Source of the DNA: Actinospineispora eucalypti
GTDB taxonomy: Bacteria; Actinomycetota; Actinomycetes; Mycobacteriales; Pseudonocardiaceae
Direction of reading: 5' to 3'
DNA length: 64,000 nucleotides
Assembly: GCA_014208095.1 (NCBI GenBank)
Contig: JACHMT010000005.1
Location: 1,178,001-1,242,000, forward strand
The position numbers and the translations under genes are program-made. Positions 25,279 through 33,400 of the stretch are shown here, one piece after another. Each line of letters begins with the position of its first letter. Within the stretch, counting starts at the first letter, position 1. The notes under the pieces are model-generated. The model was not told the origin of the DNA. It saw nothing but the letters and a program-made list of their open reading frames with translations, and did no database searches.

Positions 25279-26712
25279 GTGCCCGAGGAGAACGCGCGCG
25301 CCGCCGGCCGGCTCTGGCAGGCGATCGACGACAACTCGCTGACCCCGGTGCCGGAGGAGGAGCGCAAGTCCGGCTGGTACCTGTCCTGGCTGCCGGCCGG
25401 GATCGCCACCTCGCTGCTGCAGCTGACCATCGCCGGCACCATCACCGCGCTGGTCGGCTCGGTGCTCGGGCTGGTGGCCGGGGCGCTGGTCGGCGTCTTC
25501 GTGATGGCGCTGGGCTGGCTGTTCGGCAACATCGCGCGGGTGGAGGGGCTGTCCAGCACCGTGCTGCCCCGGTTCTACGGCCTGGGCCTGCGCGGCTCGG
25601 CGATCTCCTCACTGGCCTTCGGCGTGATGATCATCGGCCTGCTGGCCAGCGAGAACGTGGTGCTCTACCACGGCACCCTGTTCGCCTTCGGCTGGCCGGA
25701 CAGCACGGGCAACCGAGTGCTGATCTACGGCCTGCTCACCCTGGTCTGGGTGCTGCTGAGCATGTTCGGCATCAAGATGGTCACCCGCACCTCGTCGGTG
25801 CTGGTGGTGGTATTCCTCTGCCTGCTGGCCTACATGACCTTCCGCATCTACGGCGAGTCCCCGGTGACCCTGGCCGACGCGTTCACCCAGGCCAGCACCT
25901 CGGTGGTGGGGTCGGAGGAGGCCCGGTTCTTCACCGTGGTCGGCATGCTGGGCGGCCAGGGCGGCGCGCTGATCCTGGTGAACGCCGACTACGCGCGGTA
26001 CGCGCGGGGCAAGGGCGCGGTCGGCGGGGTCAGCCTGACCGGGGTGATCATGCTGGACATCGTCGGCATCGCGCTGGGCATCCTGGTGCTCACGGGCGGG
26101 AACAAGCTGGTCGGCGACCACCTGGTGGCCAGCGGCCAGGCAACCCCGGAGACCGCCGTGGCGGCGGCCGGCGCCCTGGCCACGCACAACACCGGCGCCT
26201 ACTTCGTGATCCTCTCCGGCGTGCTGGGCTTCGCCCTGATGTACGTGGCGCAGACCAAGGTGCAGGTGCTGAACGTCTACTCCGGCGCGCTGGCCCTGTC
26301 CAACCTCTGCTACGTGCTGTCCGGGCGGCACCCGAACCGGCTGGTGATGATCCTGGTGGCCAACGCGATCTGTCTGCTGATGATCGCGGCGGGCGTGTTC
26401 GAGAAGCTGTCCGGGTTCCTCAGCGTGCTGGGCATCGTGATCATCGGGTTCATCGCGCTGGCCATCGCCGACTTCTACCTGGTGTCCCGGTGGCGCCCCC
26501 GGCCGCCGGGGGTGGAGGTGGTGAACTGGGCCGGCGTGGGGACCCTGGCGTTCGCCTCGGTGGTCGCCTACCTGCTGGCCGAGACCGGGGTGTTCCCGTT
26601 CGGGTTCGTGGCCTCCACGGTGATCGTGCTGGTGGTGTACCCGCTGGTCCGGCTCCGGTTCGGCCCCCGACCGGGGGCGGAGGAGCCGGCCGAGGCGGTC
26701 GCCGCCCGGTGA
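25279..26712 (+). CDS. NCS1 family nucleobase/cation symporter-type permease
   Basis: 477 aa with about 12 hydrophobic segments; the start region WYLSWLPAGIATSLLQLTIAGTI fits the cytosine/purine/hydantoin permease family (CodB, Mhp1). The GTG start follows GGGAGG and is 4 bp after the hydrolase stop. It should import a nucleobase-like N-heterocycle by proton or sodium symport. It is a second importer in the cluster besides the ABC system. Confidence 0.9.
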   Translation: MPEENARAAGRLWQAIDDNSLTPVPEEERKSGWYLSWLPAGIATSLLQLTIAGTITALVGSVLGLVAGALVGVFVMALGWLFGNIARVEGLSSTVLPRFYGLGLRGSAISSLAFGVMIIGLLASENVVLYHGTLFAFGWPDSTGNRVLIYGLLTLVWVLLSMFGIKMVTRTSSVLVVVFLCLLAYMTFRIYGESPVTLADAFTQASTSVVGSEEARFFTVVGMLGGQGGALILVNADYARYARGKGAVGGVSLTGVIMLDIVGIALGILVLTGGNKLVGDHLVASGQATPETAVAAAGALATHNTGAYFVILSGVLGFALMYVAQTKVQVLNVYSGALALSNLCYVLSGRHPNRLVMILVANAICLLMIAAGVFEKLSGFLSVLGIVIIGFIALAIADFYLVSRWRPRPPGVEVVNWAGVGTLAFASVVAYLLAETGVFPFGFVASTVIVLVVYPLVRLRFGPRPGAEEPAEAVAAR

Positions 26713-26739
26713 GCGGGCAGCCGTCGGCGCTGGAGTGGG

Positions 26740-28161
26740 CTAGGAGCTGAGCCGTGCGGACGCGGCCGCCGACCGGCCGGCGATGCGCCCGAAGGTCAGG
26801 CAGTTGCACAGCGAGTTGCCGCTGCCCATGTACACGTCGCCGAGCACGCCACCGGTGCATTCGCCGGCCGCGAACAGGCCGTCCACCGGTGCGGTCGTCG
26901 TGGCCAGCACCCGGGCGTCCGGGTCGATGCGCAGCCCCGCGCTGGTCAGGCCCAGCTGGCTGAGCCGGACCTCGGCGGCGTAGAACGGCGGCTGCTCGAT
27001 CGGCCGCATGACGCTCGGTTCCTTGAGGTACAGCGAGTCCCGGCCGGCCGCGACGTCGGCGTTGTACCGCTCGACGGTGCCGCGCAGGTTGGCCTCCGGC
27101 ACCCCGATCGCCCGGGCCAGCTCCTCCAGGCTGTCGGCCCTGGTCACCCGCCCCTTGCCGACCATCTCGTCGACCACCGGCTCCACCCAGTCCTCCCAGT
27201 CGGCGCCCGGGATGTGCACCTTCTTCGCCCCGGCGGACGTCTTGGGCTGGGCGGCGCGCTTGGCCGCGTCGTCGAAGATCGCGTGAATCGGGTGCGGCTG
27301 GGACAGGAAGATCGGCTGGGTCACGCTGTACGGGGCCATCTCGTTGAAGAACCGCCGCCCGGTGCCGTTCACCAGCACCAGCCACCCCGGAAGGTAGGCG
27401 TCCGGCAGGTGGGCGAAGTTGGGGCGGACGTTGATCTGGCACCGGTCGTGGCCCAGGACCTGGGCCCCGACCTGCGCGCCGAGGGTGAACGCGTCGCCCT
27501 GGGAGGTCTCCGCGCCGATGTACCAGAGGAAGTCGCCGGACAGCCGGGAGACGGTGGGCAGGTGCTCCGCGACCAGCTTCTCGTTGGCGCCGAACCCGCC
27601 CAGGGCGAGCACCACCGCGCCGGCGCGCAGCTCGTCCGACCCGCCGTCCGCGTCCACCGCGACGCCGACCACCTGGTTGTCCTCAACGACGAGCCGGTTG
27701 ACCCGCCGGCGCAGCGCCACCTCGATCCCGGGCCGCCGCTTCACCTGGGCGTACAGCGCCTCCACGATCGCCGCGCCCTCGCCGATCGCCACGTGGCCGC
27801 GGGCCTGCGGCTCGTCCCCGGAGAAGTAGATCTGCTCGTAGAACCGGACCCCCAGGTCGCCCAGCCAGTCGATGGTCGGGCCGCACTCGTCGGCCAGCCG
27901 GCGCACCACCGGCGGCTCGACGTTCCAGTGGTTGGTGGACAGGTAGAAGGAGTAGAGCGCGTCCGCGCTGTCCTCGATGCCGGCGGCCTTCTGGTAGCGG
28001 GTGCCGGCGCCCATGACCACGCCGGAGGACAGCCGGCTGGACCCGCCGACCACGTCGGAGCCCTCGATGAGCAGCACGCTGGCCCCGGACGCGGACGCCT
28101 CCAGCGCGGCGGCCAGCCCGGCCGCGCCGGTGCCGACGACGGCGACGTCGAAATCACTCAC
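26740..28161 (-). CDS. FAD-binding fumarate-reductase/KstD-like dehydrogenase
   Basis: 473 aa. The N-terminal dinucleotide motif is VAVVGTGAAGLAAALEASASGASVLLIE, followed by GGSSRLSSG, and the C-terminal part reads GLFAAGECTGGVLGDVYMGSGNSL. This matches the flavocytochrome c fumarate reductase/3-ketosteroid dehydrogenase group, which reduces or desaturates C-C bonds next to a carbonyl. GTG 28161 is preferred because AGAGGA precedes it; GTG 28188, overlapping the P450 stop, is also possible. Last gene of the SDR-P450-FAD operon. Confidence 0.87.
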   Translation of the reverse strand: MSDFDVAVVGTGAAGLAAALEASASGASVLLIEGSDVVGGSSRLSSGVVMGAGTRYQKAAGIEDSADALYSFYLSTNHWNVEPPVVRRLADECGPTIDWLGDLGVRFYEQIYFSGDEPQARGHVAIGEGAAIVEALYAQVKRRPGIEVALRRRVNRLVVEDNQVVGVAVDADGGSDELRAGAVVLALGGFGANEKLVAEHLPTVSRLSGDFLWYIGAETSQGDAFTLGAQVGAQVLGHDRCQINVRPNFAHLPDAYLPGWLVLVNGTGRRFFNEMAPYSVTQPIFLSQPHPIHAIFDDAAKRAAQPKTSAGAKKVHIPGADWEDWVEPVVDEMVGKGRVTRADSLEELARAIGVPEANLRGTVERYNADVAAGRDSLYLKEPSVMRPIEQPPFYAAEVRLSQLGLTSAGLRIDPDARVLATTTAPVDGLFAAGECTGGVLGDVYMGSGNSLCNCLTFGRIAGRSAAASARLSS

Positions 28162-28184
28162 GGTGGTTTCCTCTCGGGGTGTGA

Positions 28185-29450
28185 TCACCAGCGCACCGGC
28201 AGGGTGGCCCAGGTGCGGGTGTGGAACCGGTCCAGGTCGCGCCGGGCGGGGTTCTCCGGGTCCAGCCGCAGGCCGGGCAGCCGGCGCAGCAGCGTGCGCA
28301 GGGCGATCTCCAGCATGGTGCGGCCCAGCGCCGCGCCGAGGCAGGCGTGCGCGCCCCGGCCGAAGGAAAGGTGCCGGCGGACCTCACTCGGGTCGCGGTC
28401 GATGCGGAACTCGTCCGGGTCGCGGAACGCGGCGGGGTCACGGTTCGCGGCGGCGAACAGCACCCGGACCTTGGCGTCCGCCGGGATCGGGATGCCGGCG
28501 ACCACCGTGTCGGCGGTGGTGGTGGTGCGGAACAGCGCCTGGGCCGGGGCCTCGTAGCGCAGGATCTCCTCGACGGCCAGGCCCCACCGGTCGGGCTCGC
28601 GGGCCAGCAGCTCGCGCGTCTCCGGGTGGGTCAGCAGCAGGTGGACGCCGTTGCCGATGGCGTGGTTGGTGGTGTCCACGGCGGCGACCAGCAGGATCTG
28701 CAGCGCCATCAGCAGTTCCTCGTCGGTGAACTGCCGGTCCTCGTACTCGGCGTGGATGAGGTGGGTGAGCACGTCGTTGGGCGGCTCGGTGCCCGCCGCC
28801 AGGTCCTTGCGGCGCACGGCCACGGCCTGGGAGAAGTACTCCTGAAGCTCCACCAGCGACCGGTACGAGCGCTCGTAGGCCTCTGCGTCCCCGCCCAGCG
28901 CCAGCAGAGTGTCGTCGCTCCAGCGCTTGAACCGGTCCCGGTCCTCCGCCGGCACGCCGAGGACCAGCGCGATCGTCTCGATCGGCACCGGTTCGGCATA
29001 CCCGGCTATCAGGTCGGCCGGAGCGCCGGAGGCCTCGAACGCGTCCAGGCGCCGCTCGCAGATCCGCTCGATGTCCGGGCGCATCGGGTTGATCACCTTC
29101 GGCTGGAAGGCGGCCACCACGATGCGCCGCTGCCGGGTGTGGTGCGGCTCGTCGGCGTAGATCAGCATGCCGACACCGTCCGGGGCCACCAGGCGCTCCG
29201 GCCCGGGGCCCTGGCCGCTGGCGAACGTCCGGTTGTCCTGCAGCAGCGCGGTCACGTCGGCGTAGCGGGCCACCGAGTAGAAGTCGGTGGTCGGCCGGGC
29301 CACGATCGGGTTCGCGTTGATCCGGTCGACCTCCACCCCGGGCACGTCCAGGTGGTGCACCGGGCAGCGGTCCCGCAGCTCGGAGTAGCCCGGGTAGGGG
29401 TCCTCCCGCCCGGCGCGGTCGTACGGGTCGTAGCTCGGCTGCCCGCTCAT
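28185..29450 (-). CDS. Cytochrome P450
   Basis: 421-aa soluble bacterial P450 (class I type). The I-helix is LVAAVDTTNHAIG, the ExxR motif is in VEEILRYEAP, and the haem-binding loop is FGRGAHACLG with the Cys thiolate. It should hydroxylate a small organic substrate. The ATG overlaps the SDR stop by 4 bp and its own stop overlaps a possible start of the FAD gene. No ferredoxin lies beside it. Confidence 0.95.
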   Translation of the reverse strand: MSGQPSYDPYDRAGREDPYPGYSELRDRCPVHHLDVPGVEVDRINANPIVARPTTDFYSVARYADVTALLQDNRTFASGQGPGPERLVAPDGVGMLIYADEPHHTRQRRIVVAAFQPKVINPMRPDIERICERRLDAFEASGAPADLIAGYAEPVPIETIALVLGVPAEDRDRFKRWSDDTLLALGGDAEAYERSYRSLVELQEYFSQAVAVRRKDLAAGTEPPNDVLTHLIHAEYEDRQFTDEELLMALQILLVAAVDTTNHAIGNGVHLLLTHPETRELLAREPDRWGLAVEEILRYEAPAQALFRTTTTADTVVAGIPIPADAKVRVLFAAANRDPAAFRDPDEFRIDRDPSEVRRHLSFGRGAHACLGAALGRTMLEIALRTLLRRLPGLRLDPENPARRDLDRFHTRTWATLPVRW

Positions 29451-30265
29451 TGCACCGCCTCCGCGAACGCGGCCGGGATGTTCGGCAGGTCGCGGCTGCA
29501 CATCAGCCCGCCGTCCAGCTTGATCTCCGAGCCGGTGATGTACCTCGAGGAGTCGGAGGCCAGGAACAGTGCCGCGTCCGCCACGTCCTCGGGGGAGCCC
29601 GGCTCGGTCAGCGTGGCCGCCCGCAGTGCGGCGCCGGCCGTGGGGTGGCCGTCCAGGTAGGCCAGCGCCTCGCCGCTGAGCACGTAGCCGATCACGATGG
29701 TGTTGGACCGCACGCCCCGGCGGGCGTAGTCGACGGCCACCTGCCGGCTCAGCGCGTTGAGCGCACCCTTGGCCATGCTGTACGCCGGCATGCCGGGCAT
29801 GCCCAGCTCGGCCGCCATCGAGGAGATGTTCACGATCGACCCGTGCCCGGACTCGATCAGGTGCGGCAGCGCGTACCGGCAGGCCCAGACCTGCCCGTAC
29901 AGGCCGGGCACCAGCATGGCCCCCAGGTCCTCGGTGGTCAGGTCGAGCAGCGACCTGTCGGTGCCGGCGATGATCTGGTCGGTCGGCGCCGCGTTGTTCA
30001 CCAGGATGTCCAGCCGGCCGAACTCCCGGACGCAGTCGAGTACCACGGCCCGCACACTGTCCTCGCTGCCGATGTCCAGTGGCAGGTAGCGGGCCGTGCC
30101 GCCCCGGCCCCGGATGTCCTCGGCCACCGCCTCGCCGGCGTCGGCCGAGCGCCCGCAGACCCCGACCATGACGCCGGCGCCGGCCAACCGCTGGGCGATC
30201 GCGGCTCCGATGCCACGCGTGGAGCCGGTCACCAGTGCGACCCGCCCCGCTACCGAAGCCAACAT
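29447..30265 (-). CDS. SDR family oxidoreductase
   Basis: 272 aa with the TGSTRGIG cofactor site, NNA motif, catalytic Ser in NISSMAAEL, and YSMAK in place of the common YxxSK pattern. It heads an operon with a P450 and an FAD dehydrogenase, a combination that could oxidise an alcohol produced by the P450. The substrate is unknown. Confidence 0.92.
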   Translation of the reverse strand: MLASVAGRVALVTGSTRGIGAAIAQRLAGAGVMVGVCGRSADAGEAVAEDIRGRGGTARYLPLDIGSEDSVRAVVLDCVREFGRLDILVNNAAPTDQIIAGTDRSLLDLTTEDLGAMLVPGLYGQVWACRYALPHLIESGHGSIVNISSMAAELGMPGMPAYSMAKGALNALSRQVAVDYARRGVRSNTIVIGYVLSGEALAYLDGHPTAGAALRAATLTEPGSPEDVADAALFLASDSSRYITGSEIKLDGGLMCSRDLPNIPAAFAEAVQ

Positions 30266-30315
30266 CAGACCGCCCCCGGCTCGTCGTTGTGCCGCTAAGG
30301 AAGTGTGCGGTCACT

Positions 30316-30344
30316 ACCGTAATGGCGAGCCGTTGCGTTCACAA
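30316..30344 (-). promoter_or_regulatory. Candidate promoter of the SDR-P450-FAD operon
   Basis: Read on the minus strand: TTGTGA (30344-30339), a 17-nt spacer, and TACGGT (30321-30316), about 50 bp upstream of the SDR start. It resembles a housekeeping sigma promoter. No IclR-type operator was seen here, so this operon may be controlled separately. Confidence 0.4.
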
Positions 30345-30353
30345 TCCCCGCGA

Positions 30354-31571
30354 TCAGCGCAGCGTCTCGTCCAGCCAGTCGTAGATCCGGGCCATGGCCA
30401 GCCGCTGCGCGCCGACCTGGCAGTGCGCGTCCGCGCCCTCCTCCTCGGTGAACCGCAGCAGGGTCTTCTTGCAGGTCAGGCGCTCGTAGAGCCGCTCGGG
30501 CTCGCCGGGAAGCGCGCCTTCCCCGGTGAAGAACAGGTCGTCCTCCGCCGCGCAAACCAGGGTCGGGCAGGCCACCCGCTCGGCCACCCCGTCGCCGAGG
30601 TGGTACTCCAGGAACCGGGCCAGGAACTCCCGCGGCGTGGCCGCGCCCATGACGAACCGTCCGTGGCCGATCGCCCAGCGCAGGGTCGGGTTGGTCGCGA
30701 CCGCCACGTCCAGCATCTGGTCCAGCTCGTCGTCGCGCTCGGCGTTGGCCCGGCGCACCAGCTCGGCCCGGTCCAGGTCGGACGAGGCAAGCACGGGCCG
30801 GGCCGCGTCGAAGACGCCGTCCAGGGCGACCAGCGCGGCGATCCTCGGCTCGAAGGCGGCCGCGCGCGGCGCGAGCATGCCGCCGAGGCTCAGCCCGAGC
30901 AGCGCGATCCGCTCGGGGTCCACGGTCGGCTCGGTGGCCAGCAGGTGGTCCAGCACCGGGGAGACCACGTGCTCCCAGTCCGGCTGGAAGACCAGGCCCT
31001 GCCGGTGGATGGCGCTCGGCTGGCCGGGGCCGTCGAAGGTGAGCACGTGGTAGCCGCGCTCCAGTCCGGCCAGGGCGCCGAACGTGTGCAGTTCCTCGGC
31101 GCCGCCGTCGAAGCCGCTGTGCATGACCATCGTCGGGGTCGGCCCGCTCGTCGCGGCCCGGTAGAAGTAGCCGTGCAGCTCGGTGTCCCGGTAGGGGATG
31201 CGTACCGGCTCGGCCTCCGGCACGGCCGCCCGGAAGCAGTCCACCGAGCGCCCGTAGGCGTGGGCGATGCGCGGGTCGGCCGGGTTGTCGTGCAGGAAGA
31301 ACTCGGCGGTCCGGTAGTAGGTGGCGGCGCGCAGGTAGCCCTGGCGGGCGCTGACGCCGTGCCCGGCCCCGGCCGCGCGGTCGGCCTCGCCGGCCAGCCG
31401 GTCGGCGATGGCGGCCCAGGCGTCGTGCCAGCTGTCGTAGTCGCCCGGCGTGATGCGGCCGGCCGTGGCCACCACCTCGCCGAAGTCGGATCCGCCGTAG
31501 GCGGCCTGGCCGAACACGCGCAGCGTCTCGAACCAGAACTGCGGGTCGTCGTGGAACATCAGCTGCTTCAT
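30354..31571 (-). CDS. Alpha/beta hydrolase of the 2,6-dihydroxypseudooxynicotine-hydrolase type
   Basis: 405 aa with a long helical N-terminal region (residues 1-125) followed by the hydrolase domain. Features are TMVMHSGFDGGAEEL, nucleophile elbow LLGLSLGGMLAPRAA, an acid in CAAEDDLFFTGEG, and a His in GADAHCQVGAQRL. This layout matches the DHPON hydrolase/FrsA-like group, some of which cleave C-C bonds of N-heteroaromatic side chains. Divergent from a TetR gene with two strong palindromes in the shared 92-bp region, so the TetR protein probably represses it. Confidence 0.87.
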   Translation of the reverse strand: MKQLMFHDDPQFWFETLRVFGQAAYGGSDFGEVVATAGRITPGDYDSWHDAWAAIADRLAGEADRAAGAGHGVSARQGYLRAATYYRTAEFFLHDNPADPRIAHAYGRSVDCFRAAVPEAEPVRIPYRDTELHGYFYRAATSGPTPTMVMHSGFDGGAEELHTFGALAGLERGYHVLTFDGPGQPSAIHRQGLVFQPDWEHVVSPVLDHLLATEPTVDPERIALLGLSLGGMLAPRAAAFEPRIAALVALDGVFDAARPVLASSDLDRAELVRRANAERDDELDQMLDVAVATNPTLRWAIGHGRFVMGAATPREFLARFLEYHLGDGVAERVACPTLVCAAEDDLFFTGEGALPGEPERLYERLTCKKTLLRFTEEEGADAHCQVGAQRLAMARIYDWLDETLR

Positions 31572-31596
31572 CGGGGCACCCCAATCGAATTTGGAC

Positions 31597-31640
31597 GGGA
31601 CGGTAGCGTCCCGACCAATATAGACAGGACGGTACCGTCC
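31597..31640. promoter_or_regulatory. Twin palindromic TetR operators and leaderless promoter
   Basis: GGGACGGTAGCGTCCC (31597-31612) and GGACGGTACCGTCC (31627-31640) are near-perfect and perfect palindromes sharing the core GGACGGTA. They fill the divergent region between the hydrolase and TetR. A -10-like TATAGT at 31652-31657 lies 6 bp before the TetR ATG, implying a leaderless transcript whose -35 region overlaps the second operator. Confidence 0.7.
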
Positions 31641-31663
31641 CGTCCATCAGCTATAGTGGCGCG

Positions 31664-32251
31664 ATGTCACCCCGCACGGCCACCGGCGCCGCGGTCCTGC
31701 GTACCGAGATCACCCGGGACATCTCCCGCGCGGTGTTCGACGAGCTGGTCGAGCACGGGTACGCCCGGGTGTCCATGGAAGCGGTGGCCAAGCGGGCCGG
31801 GGTGGGCAAGAGTGCGCTCTACCGGCGTTGGCCGGGCAAGCGGGACATGGTGATCGCGGTGCTGGCCGACTTCAGCGTGCCCAGGGCGGTCCTGCCGGAC
31901 ACCGGCTCACTGCGCGGCGACGTGCTGGCGCTGCTGCACGGGCTGCACGAGTGGGTCACCCACCCGGCGTTCGGCCGGATCCTGGCCGACCTGGTGGCCG
32001 AGGCGAACCGCGACCCGGGGCTGGCCGAGGCCACCCACGCCGCGGTCGGCGAGCCGCGCCGCGCCCTGGCGGCGGACATCCTGCACCGGGCCATCGCGCG
32101 GGACGAGCTGCCGGCCGATCTGGACGTCGACGTCGCCCTCGACGTGCTGGCCGGGCCGCTGTACTGGCGGGTCGGGGTGCGCAGCACCCCCGCGACCCCG
32201 GACTACCTGGACCGGTTGGCCGACTTCGTGCTCCGCGCCCTCGGCGCCTAA
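31664..32251 (+). CDS. TetR family transcriptional regulator
   Basis: 195 aa. HTH segment: VSMEAVAKRAGVGKSALYRRWPGKRDMV. The C-terminal half carries a TetR-type ligand domain. The ATG is probably the 5' end of a leaderless mRNA. Its stop overlaps the convergent SnoaL-like gene by 4 bp. Likely repressor of the divergent hydrolase and itself. Confidence 0.94.
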   Translation: MSPRTATGAAVLRTEITRDISRAVFDELVEHGYARVSMEAVAKRAGVGKSALYRRWPGKRDMVIAVLADFSVPRAVLPDTGSLRGDVLALLHGLHEWVTHPAFGRILADLVAEANRDPGLAEATHAAVGEPRRALAADILHRAIARDELPADLDVDVALDVLAGPLYWRVGVRSTPATPDYLDRLADFVLRALGA

Positions 32252-32616
32252 CGGGCTCCGGCCGGGTTGGTGTCGGTGCCGGGGTAGGTGCCGTAGCCCT
32301 GGGTGACCAGTGGGCCTTCGAAGATCAGTACCTCGTTCACCAGGCCGCCCTTCTGGTTCCGGTAGTTGATCACTAGGCAGTCCACGCCCAGGTAGCTGCC
32401 GACCACCTCGAAGCGCAGGTCGGGAATGCGCCGCAGGCCCTCCGCCCAGTAGGCGCGCAGCGCCTCCTTGCCCCGGATCACCCCGTCGCCGCCGAGCAGC
32501 TGGGCGGCCACCGGAGAGCGGAAGGTCACGTCGTCGGCGAAGTGGCTGAGTACGGCGTCCAGGTCGTGCGCGTTCCACGCCGTCACCCAGGAGTCGACAA
32601 ACGCCTCATGATCCAT
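32248..32616 (-). CDS. SnoaL-like / NTF2-fold polyketide cyclase family protein
   Basis: 122 aa. Starts MDHEAFVDSWVTAWNAHDLDAVLSHF, the typical opening of nuclear-transport-factor-2-like SnoaL proteins, and carries DDVTFRSPVAA and the IRGKEALRAYW segment. These act as small isomerases, hydrolases or binding proteins. No operon partner; convergent with TetR. Specific role unknown. Confidence 0.85.
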   Translation of the reverse strand: MDHEAFVDSWVTAWNAHDLDAVLSHFADDVTFRSPVAAQLLGGDGVIRGKEALRAYWAEGLRRIPDLRFEVVGSYLGVDCLVINYRNQKGGLVNEVLIFEGPLVTQGYGTYPGTDTNPAGAR

Positions 32617-32777
32617 GCGCCCATTCTGCCCGGCCGCCCGCTCAGGACGGCCCTGGTCGCCGCCGCGGCCTCGGCGCCGCGCGGAAACCGGGCGCGGTGA
32701 TCGGACCGTTTCGAATCCGTGGGTCACTCGTTGGGTCCGGTGTGGTCGAGTAATTGACGGCCGTATTGGGGGGAACG

Positions 32778-32818
32778 AGCCGCCGCCTGGGCCGGATGCA
32801 TCGGCCCTGGCGGCGGCT
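32778..32818. other. Long hairpin in the lsr2 upstream region
   Basis: Within the 375-bp gene-free stretch 32617-32991. Two 17-nt arms (32778-32794 and 32802-32818) pair with one mismatch around the 7-nt loop GATGCAT, followed by TTTCC. It may be a terminator or an lsr2 leader element. The rest of the gap holds a possible lsr2 promoter with TAGTCT near 32923 and is less GC-rich than coding DNA. Confidence 0.55.
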
Positions 32819-32991
32819 TTCCTGTTCAGCCGCGTTGCTCGCCCGAATGGGCGGCGGATAATCCCCTTCCGGTGTAATGGGTCGATTGGACTTGTCGCGG
32901 GAGGCGGGTCTAGTCTGGCGTTGATTCTGGGAATTGGGCCGCGGGGCGATACGCGGTTTAGCCGTTCCAGCTTGTTGGAGGTGTGTGCGCA

Positions 32992-33333
32992 ATGGCGCAA
33001 CAGGTACTGGTTTCTCTGGTGGATGACCTCGATGGTCAGGTGGCGCAGGAGACCGTCGAGTTCGGGCTGGACGGCAAGTCCTATGAGATCGACCTGTCCA
33101 GCGAGAACGCCGGACGGTTGCGGGACACGCTCGCCCAGTTCATCGCGGCGGCCCGCCGTCCGGGCAATGCGCGCCGCCGGCCGGCCGGTGGTGCCGCCGT
33201 TCCGCGCCGCGCGGCCGCGGACCGCGAACAGAACCAGGCGATTCGTGAGTGGGCCCGTGAGCGGGGAATGAAGGTCTCCGACCGCGGCCGTATCCCCGCC
33301 GACCTGCTCGAGGCATATCACCAGGCCAACTAA
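32992..33333 (+). CDS. lsr2: Lsr2 family nucleoid-associated protein
   Basis: 113 aa, matching the usual Lsr2 length. The N-terminal dimerisation domain reads MAQQVLVSLVDDLDG and TVEFGLDGKSYEIDLS. The C-terminal DNA-binding domain has IREWARERGMKVSDRGRIPADLLEAYH, with the RGR minor-groove hook. ATG 32992 is chosen over an upstream GTG (32983) because it gives the standard MAQQ start behind GGAGG. Lsr2 binds AT-richer DNA and silences acquired genes; the lower-GC block at 45-48 kb would be a natural target. Confidence 0.97.
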   Translation: MAQQVLVSLVDDLDGQVAQETVEFGLDGKSYEIDLSSENAGRLRDTLAQFIAAARRPGNARRRPAGGAAVPRRAAADREQNQAIREWARERGMKVSDRGRIPADLLEAYHQAN

Positions 33334-33364
33334 TCACCGGGGAACGAGCGATTCCCCGGTGATT
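33332..33364. terminator. Terminator after lsr2
   Basis: AATCACCGGGGAA and TTCCCCGGTGATT form a perfect 13-bp stem around a 7-nt loop. It starts inside the lsr2 stop codon and lies between lsr2 and the convergent F420 gene; no T-run. Probably ends transcription from both sides. Confidence 0.75.
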
Positions 33365-33400
33365 GCCGGCGCGGATTGCGAGGTCCGAAATCGTCTGGCG

